The notes below the pieces were generated by a model that did no database searches, was not told where the DNA came from, and saw only the letters and a program-made list of their open reading frames with translations. 11,686 nucleotides of DNA from Polynucleobacter meluiroseus (GTDB taxonomy: Bacteria > Verrucomicrobiota > Verrucomicrobiia > Opitutales > UBA953). The position numbers were made by a program, and so were the translations under genes. Shown here piece after piece: positions 6,942 through 11,686 of the stretch. Positions within the stretch are counted from its first letter, which is position 1. Every line of letters begins with the position of its first letter. Where the stretch lies: assembly GCA_943323725.2 (NCBI GenBank), contig CALPIW020000027.1, positions 1 to 11,686 of the forward strand, read 5' to 3'.

Positions 6942-7457
6942 TTATTTCCGCTCGTTAGCGGACTTCTTCGGCGCGAACGGATCCGGACGCAGGACCTCCT
7001 GCCGTCCGTCCGAATAGGTCGTGACCTGGTTGCCGAACGGGTCCTTACGGGTCGTGGCCCGGGTGCCGTCGCTGAACGTCGTGGTCGAACCACCGAACGG
7101 ATCCGGACGCGTCGTGGCGGCGACGCCGTTGCTGTAACGTGTCGTCGAGCCACCGAACGGGTCGGGTCGGGTCGTGGCCGTGATGCCGTTGCTGTAGCGC
7201 GTGGTCGAGCCTCCGAAGGGGTCCGGCGTCTTCACCGCCGTGACGCCATTGTCGTAACGGGTCTGCGTCCGGCCCAAGGCGTCGGCGCCCTTGACGCCGG
7301 CCCGCGGGTTCTCGCCCGTCCGCGGATCCGCCTTGATGACGGCGGAAGGCTTCGGCTCCGGCTTCGCCGGTTCCGTGCGGGCGTCCTCCTTCTTCGGCGC
7401 GGCCGAAGCGAAGGCAGAGACGAGCAGACCGGCGGCGAGGATCGCAAGGAGTCTCAT
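6942..7457 (-). CDS. Small secreted protein of five YD/RHS-like 20-residue repeats
   Basis: A 171-residue protein whose role I do not recognise. Residues 1-19 are a clear signal peptide (MRLLAILAAG..., cleavage probably after ASA at 17-19). Residues 21-45 are a K-, P- and E-rich linker. Residues 61-160 are five consecutive 20-residue units with the pattern [FL]G-x4-[RTV]-[YF]-[SD]-[ND]-G-x6-[RTK]-x-DP, and residues 161-171 are a basic tail. The Y-S/D-N-G and D-P-x-G spacing resembles YD (RHS) repeats, which in large proteins form a beta shell; five units are far too few for such a shell. I start it at ATG 7457 because the signal peptide begins there; upstream codons in the frame give low-complexity S/R sequence and run through the terminator of the next gene. 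A good promoter-like pair sits just upstream. A surface, binding or structural role is an inference. Confidence 0.78.
   Translation of the reverse strand: MRLLAILAAGLLVSAFASAAPKKEDARTEPAKPEPKPSAVIKADPRTGENPRAGVKGADALGRTQTRYDNGVTAVKTPDPFGGSTTRYSNGITATTRPDPFGGSTTRYSNGVAATTRPDPFGGSTTTFSDGTRATTRKDPFGNQVTTYSDGRQEVLRPDPFAPKKSANERK
6978..7277 (-). repeat. Five tandem 60-bp coding repeats
   Basis: Exactly five in-frame units of 60 bp (7218-7277, 7158-7217, 7098-7157, 7038-7097, 6978-7037). The second and third units, as read by the gene, differ at 11 of 60 bases but at only 2 of 20 residues (GI-T versus GV-A). The outer units are more diverged. Most changes between the central pair are silent, so the protein repeat seems to be under selection rather than freshly copied. 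Confidence 0.9.
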
Positions 7458-7469
7458 GAGGATGACTCT

Positions 7470-7497
7470 ATTAGAATGTGAGAATGAAGGAACGCAA
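7470..7497 (-). promoter_or_regulatory. Sigma70-like promoter for the repeat protein gene
   Basis: On the minus strand, TTGCGT (complement of 7492-7497) and TCTAAT (complement of 7470-7475, five of six matches to TATAAT) are separated by 16 nt in a locally AT-rich stretch. The -10 box ends 12 nt before ATG 7457, so a transcript would have a leader of only about five bases, close to leaderless. This agrees with the absence of a ribosome binding site. Confidence 0.45.
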
Positions 7498-7520
7498 GCC
7501 GCGCGCCTCCCGCAAAACAG

Positions 7521-7552
7521 GAAGGGCGGGCGCCTCACGACGCCCGCCCTTC
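7521..7552 (-). terminator. Intrinsic terminator after the DUF1501 gene
   Basis: GAAGGGCGGGCG (7521-7532) and CGCCCGCCCTTC (7541-7552) form a perfect 12-bp GC-rich stem with an 8-nt loop. On the minus strand the stem is followed by CTGTTTTG, a short T-run. It lies 20 nt past the DUF1501 stop and ends that operon before the promoter of the repeat protein gene. A smaller hairpin, AGGAC-CGCA-GTCCT (7559-7572), sits between it and the stop codon. Confidence 0.85.
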
Positions 7553-7572
7553 GCTCAGAGGACCGCAGTCCT

Positions 7573-8961
7573 TTAGGCGATGATCTTCTCGACCGCCTTG
7601 CCGAAGTTATCGGTGAGGCGGAAGTCACGACCGTTGTAGCGGTAGGTGAGCTTGGTGTGATCGAAGCCGAGGAGGCGGAGGATGGTGGCGTGGAGGTCAT
7701 GCACGTCGACGCCGTCAGCGGCGACCTGGGAGCCGATTTCGTCGGTCTCGCCGTAGTGCATGCCGCCCTTGACGCCGCCGCCGGCCATCCAGCAGCAGAA
7801 AGCCTTGGAGTGGTGGTCGCGACCGGAAGCCTGGTTGACGCGTCCAGCGGTGGTCGGGGTGCGGCCGAATTCTCCGCCCCAGATGATCAGGGTCTGGTCG
7901 AGGAGACCGCGCTGCTTGAGGTCGGCGATGAGGGCCGCGGCCGGTCCGTCGATGGCTTCGGCCTTGCCGGCGATCGAGGTGAAGAGGTTGGTGTGGTGGT
8001 CCCAGCCGCCGGCGTCGACCTGGACGAAACGGACGCCGCGCTCGACGAGGCGACGGGCGCAGAGGAGCTTGGCGCCGAGGTCGGTCTTGCCGTACATCTC
8101 GCGGGTCTTCTCAGACTCCTTGGAGATATCGAAGGCGTCGGTGGCCGCGGTCTGCATGCGGAAGGCGAGCTCGAAGGATTCGATGCGGGCTTCGAGCTGC
8201 TCGTCCTTCTGGACGGTCTGCATGTGGCGCTCGTTGAGCTGGCGGACGAGGTCGAGCTGCTTGCGCTGCGCGTCCTGCGTGGTGAATTCGCTCTGGAGGT
8301 TGGCGATGATCTTGTTCGCCGGAGCACCGGGGCGGAAGGAGGTGTTGGCGCCCTGGTAGAGGGACGGGAGGAAGGCCGAAGCGCGGGCGTCGGAGCTGCC
8401 GCCGAGGGAGACGAAGCCCGGGAGGTCCTGGCTTTCGGTACCGAGACCGTAGAGGACCCAGGAGCCGAGGGAAGGCTTGGAGAGGATCGCCGAGCCGGTG
8501 TGCATCAGCTTGGCGGCCGGGCCGTGGGCCGGGATGCCCTGGTGCAGCGAGCGGATGACGCACATTTCGTCAGCCACGCCCTGGAGCTTCGGGAAGATCT
8601 CGGAGATCTCGAGGCCGGACTTGCCGGACTTCTTGAACTCGAACGGAGTCGGGAAGAGGACGCCGTTCATGCCGGCGGCCGACATGTCGGCGAGTTCCTT
8701 CATCTTCGGCTTCGGATCGAAGGTGTCGAGGTGCGAGGGAGCGCCGCCCGCGAAGATGTGGATGACGTGCTTGGCCTTGGCGGCGAGCGGAGCCTTGCGG
8801 GGCTTGAGGTTGGCCATCACTTCGGCCTGGGCGTCGGTGACGAGGTAGTCGGCGACCATGGTGCCGAAGGCGAGCGTGCCCATGCCGAGGCCGGTCTGGC
8901 GCAGGAACTCGCGGCGCGAGTTCGGGGTGGGGACGTAATTTCCGCAGCTGGAATCTTTCAT
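7573..8961 (-). CDS. Tat-exported DUF1501 protein
   Basis: A 462-residue protein of the DUF1501 family, related to the alkaline-phosphatase/sulfatase fold, with no agreed reaction. A twin-arginine signal is clear: SRREFL (15-20), then a hydrophobic stretch about 22-41 and AQA (44-46) as a likely cleavage site. This implies export in folded form. Family motifs: HIFAGGAPSHLDTFDPKP (68-85), VDAGGWDHHTN (315-325), IIWGGEFGRTP (359-369) and GRDHHSKAF (380-388). The Asp and His residues in these motifs are placed like metal ligands of the phosphatase fold. The start at ATG 8961 puts the RR pair where Tat signals have it. There is no GGAGG; the upstream bases on this strand are C-rich. The gene follows the DUF1549/DUF1553 gene by 69 nt, the standard partner order in Planctomycetes and Verrucomicrobia, and ends at a strong terminator. 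Confidence 0.93.
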   Translation of the reverse strand: MKDSSCGNYVPTPNSRREFLRQTGLGMGTLAFGTMVADYLVTDAQAEVMANLKPRKAPLAAKAKHVIHIFAGGAPSHLDTFDPKPKMKELADMSAAGMNGVLFPTPFEFKKSGKSGLEISEIFPKLQGVADEMCVIRSLHQGIPAHGPAAKLMHTGSAILSKPSLGSWVLYGLGTESQDLPGFVSLGGSSDARASAFLPSLYQGANTSFRPGAPANKIIANLQSEFTTQDAQRKQLDLVRQLNERHMQTVQKDEQLEARIESFELAFRMQTAATDAFDISKESEKTREMYGKTDLGAKLLCARRLVERGVRFVQVDAGGWDHHTNLFTSIAGKAEAIDGPAAALIADLKQRGLLDQTLIIWGGEFGRTPTTAGRVNQASGRDHHSKAFCCWMAGGGVKGGMHYGETDEIGSQVAADGVDVHDLHATILRLLGFDHTKLTYRYNGRDFRLTDNFGKAVEKIIA

Positions 8962-8995
8962 GGGGAGGGTGAGGTTGGTGAGATTGTGGGGGGCT

Positions 8996-9001
8996 ATTGT
9001 A
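8996..9001 (-). promoter_or_regulatory. Possible -10 box upstream of the DUF1501 gene
   Basis: TACAAT on the minus strand (five of six matches to TATAAT) lies 34 nt before the DUF1501 ATG, in the 69-nt AT-rich gap after the upstream gene. No good -35 box stands 16-18 nt further up, so an internal promoter is only possible; read-through from the upstream gene is the simpler view. Confidence 0.25.
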
Positions 9002-9030
9002 GAAAAACAACTCTTTCGAGCGTGGGGGAT

Positions 9031-11686
9031 TTAATTCAGGTAGACGAACTCGTTGGAGCAAATCATGGACTGGGCCAGCATGACCCACGGGTTGGAAGGC
9101 TCCTTACGGGAGACCATTTCCGTGTTATTCACGATTTTTCCGCCTTTAACCGAGGTCTCGAGCTTCACTTCCGGGACCGAGGGACCCTTGGCGACCGCGG
9201 CCTTGTCGGCCTTGGTCTTGGCGACCCGTTCGGCCTTGGCCCGGGAGGCCTTATCTCCCTTGGAGGTAGCCTGGGCCGGCGGCTCGTCGATGTAACCGGC
9301 GATACGGGCCACGAACTCACGGGCGATCTGGCGCTCCTGCACGGTGGGCGAACGCTGGTACATGATGCGGTAGAGCTGGGTGATGCGCTCGTCATCGGAC
9401 GTGGCCTTGGCCATCTCGGCGCGGGAGTTCACGTTGCGGGCGACTTCGATGGCCAGCGGATTGTTCATGAAGAACAACGCCTGCTGCGGCACGATGGTGG
9501 AGCTGCGCATGGAGTTCGCCATGTTCGGATCGGCGAAGTCGAACTGCGACTGCAACTCGCTGAGCTTGTCGCGGTCGATGAAGCCGTAGATCGTGCGACG
9601 GTAGCTGTAAGGCTCGTCGGTGATATTGACGGCGCGGCCGCCCATGGCGCGGTCGAGCTTGCCGGAGAGGAGCAGCATCGAGTCGCGGATGCTCTCGAAG
9701 TCCAGGCGGCGCAGGTTGGCATGCCAGAGGAACTTGTTGCCGCCGTCGATCTTGGTCGGGTCCACCCCGGACTTCTGCGTCAGCATGACGTTGGTGCTGG
9801 GGTTGGCGGACTGACGGTAGGCGGCGGAGAGGAGGATACGCTTGTGCATCTTCTTGATGGACCAGCCGCTCTCGACGAACGTCGTGGCCATCCAGTCGAG
9901 CAGTTCCGGATGCGTGGGGGCTTCGGACATGTTGCCGAAGTCGTCAGGCGAGGAGACGATGCCGGCGCCGAAGTGATGCGCCCAGAGACGGTTCACGAGC
10001 ACGCGGGCCGTGAGCGGATTGGTGCGGCTGGCGATGGCGAGGGCGAGCTCGCGGCGGCCGCTGCCTTCGTAGAACGGCAGGCGGTCCGGGCCGGCGAGGA
10101 CCTCGAGGAACTGGCGCGGGGCCACGGGGCCGCGCTTGTTGCGGTCACCGCGGATGTAGACGTTGCTGTCGCGGGGCTTCTCGACGTCGGTGATGACCAT
10201 CGCCGTGCCGGGGCCGCCCGGGTGGGTGATGTCGAGCGCGTTGATGTCCGCGAACTTGAAGTAGCGGGTCGGCTTGTTGTTGTTGACGAAGGTCGAGCTG
10301 ATCGGGACCTGTCCGGAGGAACAGAAGTCGCGGCTTTCGGTGAGACGCTCGAGGATGGTGACGGAGCGGATGTCCTCGACGTCCGGCAAGGGCCAGGGGA
10401 AGGCGGCCAGCTGGGCGACGGCGGGGTCGTCCTTCTCGCCCTTACGACCGGGCTGGCTGCGCAGCTGGACGTGGGCGAGGATCTTGTCGCGGTGCTTCTT
10501 GAAGGCGGCCTGATAGGCGAGCGCCACCTCGTCGAGGGACTTCGGCTTGAGGCCACGGAGGGCTTCGGCGATGAGCGGATTGACCGGAGCCTTCGGGTCG
10601 GCGAGCGCGGCTTCGAGGATGGCGGGGGCCTTCTGCGCGAACCCCTCGGCGCCGACGCGCTTCAGGCGGACGAGCGGTCCGGTGATCGGGTGGTCCGGGC
10701 GGCCCATGACGGCGGCGAAGGAGGCGCTGAGCTCGCGGCTTTCGCCGAGGTCGTATTTCTTGAGGATATCGAAGCCGGCGGTGCTGCGGAAGCCGCCGAC
10801 CATGGCGGCCAGGGAGCGCGGAGCGAACTCGCGATGGAAGGCGGCCTGCATGGCGACCAGATGCTTATAGTAACCCTGCGCGGTCTCTTCGATGAGGGCG
10901 GCGAGGCGCTTCTCGTAGTCGGCGCGGTAGGCGTTGGTCGGGGCGTTCTTGCCGACGAGCAACGGATCGCGGATGACGGGGTTCGTCTGCGGCTCGATTA
11001 CGGAGGCGAAGATGCCGTGGAGCGAGTAGTAGTCGGCCGCCGGGATCGGGTCGAACTTGTGGTCGTGGCAACGGGAGCAGGAGACGGTCAGGCCGAGGAA
11101 GCCCTTGGTCGTGGCGTCGATGCGCTCGTCGATGGTGTCGTCGTTGTTCTGGAAGCGCTTGCCGACGGTGACGAAGCCGAGCGCGGCGAGGCGCGGATCA
11201 TCCTTGGCGAGGTCGGGCAGGCGGTCGGCCGCGAGCTGCTCGATGATGAACTGGTCGTAAGGCTTGTCGGTGTTGAAGGCGTCGATGACGTAGTCACGGT
11301 AGGTCCAGGAGCTGTCGAAGGTCTCGATGGTGCCGTTGCGCTTCAGGCCCTTGGTGTCGGAGTAGCGGGCGGTGTCGAGCCAGTGACGGGCCCAGCGTTC
11401 GCCGTAGTGGGGCGAGGCGAGCAGGCGGTCGACGGTGCGTTCGACGACGCTGGCCACGGCGCGGACGGGCTGGCCTTTGCGCGCGGCCATGGCGTCGAAA
11501 GCGAGCGCCGAGTCGTAATCACGCGAGAAGGCGTCGACCTCGACGCTCGTGGGCGGCAGGCCGATCAGGTCGTAGGAGAGGCGACGCAGCAGGGCTTCGC
11601 CGTCGGCGGCCGGGCTGGGCTTGAGGCCCTTCTCGTCGAGCTTGGCCAAGATGAAGGCGTCGACCTCGTTCTGGCACCAGGCGGGA
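9031..11686 (-). CDS. DUF1549/DUF1553 protein (planctomycete-type, CxxCH), 5' end beyond the right edge
   Basis: 884 C-terminal residues are visible, in an open frame from the right edge (residue 1 is encoded at 11685-11683). Full-length relatives carry a signal peptide and often a cytochrome-c-like domain upstream, so the true start is outside. DUF1549 features: W-x-NEVDAFILAKL near the edge, LRRLSYDLIGLPPT, RHWLDTARYSDT, DYVIDAFNTDKPYDQF, and CSRCHDHKFDPI, whose CxxCH (about residues 203-207, bases 11065-11079) is a haem c-binding motif. DUF1553 follows from about base 10130: SRTNPLTARVLVNRLWAHHF, DDFGNMSEAPTHPELLDW, RDSMLLLSGKLDR, STIVPQQALFFMNNP and a final SNEFVYLN. The reaction is not established; the family is paired with DUF1501 and often sits near carbohydrate-degradation genes. 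Unusual here is a lysine/alanine-rich insert (about 9092-9285) between the last two conserved blocks. The product is expected to be exported. Confidence 0.93.
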   Translation of the reverse strand, partial: PAWCQNEVDAFILAKLDEKGLKPSPAADGEALLRRLSYDLIGLPPTSVEVDAFSRDYDSALAFDAMAARKGQPVRAVASVVERTVDRLLASPHYGERWARHWLDTARYSDTKGLKRNGTIETFDSSWTYRDYVIDAFNTDKPYDQFIIEQLAADRLPDLAKDDPRLAALGFVTVGKRFQNNDDTIDERIDATTKGFLGLTVSCSRCHDHKFDPIPAADYYSLHGIFASVIEPQTNPVIRDPLLVGKNAPTNAYRADYEKRLAALIEETAQGYYKHLVAMQAAFHREFAPRSLAAMVGGFRSTAGFDILKKYDLGESRELSASFAAVMGRPDHPITGPLVRLKRVGAEGFAQKAPAILEAALADPKAPVNPLIAEALRGLKPKSLDEVALAYQAAFKKHRDKILAHVQLRSQPGRKGEKDDPAVAQLAAFPWPLPDVEDIRSVTILERLTESRDFCSSGQVPISSTFVNNNKPTRYFKFADINALDITHPGGPGTAMVITDVEKPRDSNVYIRGDRNKRGPVAPRQFLEVLAGPDRLPFYEGSGRRELALAIASRTNPLTARVLVNRLWAHHFGAGIVSSPDDFGNMSEAPTHPELLDWMATTFVESGWSIKKMHKRILLSAAYRQSANPSTNVMLTQKSGVDPTKIDGGNKFLWHANLRRLDFESIRDSMLLLSGKLDRAMGGRAVNITDEPYSYRRTIYGFIDRDKLSELQSQFDFADPNMANSMRSSTIVPQQALFFMNNPLAIEVARNVNSRAEMAKATSDDERITQLYRIMYQRSPTVQERQIAREFVARIAGYIDEPPAQATSKGDKASRAKAERVAKTKADKAAVAKGPSVPEVKLETSVKGGKIVNNTEMVSRKEPSNPWVMLAQSMICSNEFVYLN

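Noticed and set aside
6978..7277. Repeat array considered as CRISPR
   Set aside because: The units are contiguous 60-bp coding repeats without spacers, in frame with a secreted protein.
7458..7700. Extended N-terminus (81 more residues) for the repeat protein
   Set aside because: The extra part is S/R-rich, crosses a strong terminator and the end of the DUF1501 gene, and would bury a good signal peptide inside the protein.

Overview
The window is GC-rich, densely coding bacterial DNA. It most likely comes from a member of the Planctomycetes-Verrucomicrobia group. I favour Verrucomicrobia (an Opitutae-like relative), because the gene mix includes a DUF1549/DUF1553 protein with a CxxCH motif, a Tat-exported DUF1501 protein, a secreted ThuA-like protein and a eukaryote-like xylulokinase. 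This placement is inferred from gene families recalled from knowledge, not from a search. Most start codons lack a well-spaced GGAGG.

Layout. (1) 1-1936, minus strand: a xylose catabolic pair, xylose isomerase (xylA) followed 4 nt later by xylulokinase (xylB), whose 3' part runs off the left edge. (2) 2084-2926, plus: pantothenate synthetase (panC), divergent from xylA. (3) 2927-3805, minus: a ten-helix EamA/DMT-type transporter, convergent with panC with no base between the two stop codons. (4) 3921-5747, plus: an unnamed 608-residue protein with a long coiled coil and a C-terminal domain that I read as a NYN/YacP-like (PIN-fold) nuclease domain. (5) 5803-6876, minus: a secreted ThuA-like protein. 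(6) 6942-7457, minus: a small secreted protein made of five 20-residue repeats that resemble YD/RHS repeats. (7) 7573-8961, minus: a Tat-exported DUF1501 protein. (8) 9031-11686, minus: a DUF1549/DUF1553 protein whose N-terminus lies beyond the right edge.

How the genes fit together. XylA and XylB convert D-xylose to D-xylulose and then to D-xylulose 5-phosphate. The DUF1549/DUF1553 and DUF1501 genes form the usual two-gene pair of this lineage and end at a strong hairpin-plus-T-run terminator (7521-7552). The repeat protein and the ThuA-like protein follow on the same strand, and all four products are expected at or outside the cytoplasmic membrane. A perfect inverted repeat (5754-5779) separates the ThuA gene from the convergent coiled-coil/NYN gene.

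The least ordinary items are the coiled-coil/NYN protein, a candidate new RNA-processing or RNA-decay factor, and the YD-like mini-repeat protein. There are no RNA genes, insertion sequences, CRISPR arrays or gaps longer than 300 bases; the intergenic regions are all under about 150 nt.
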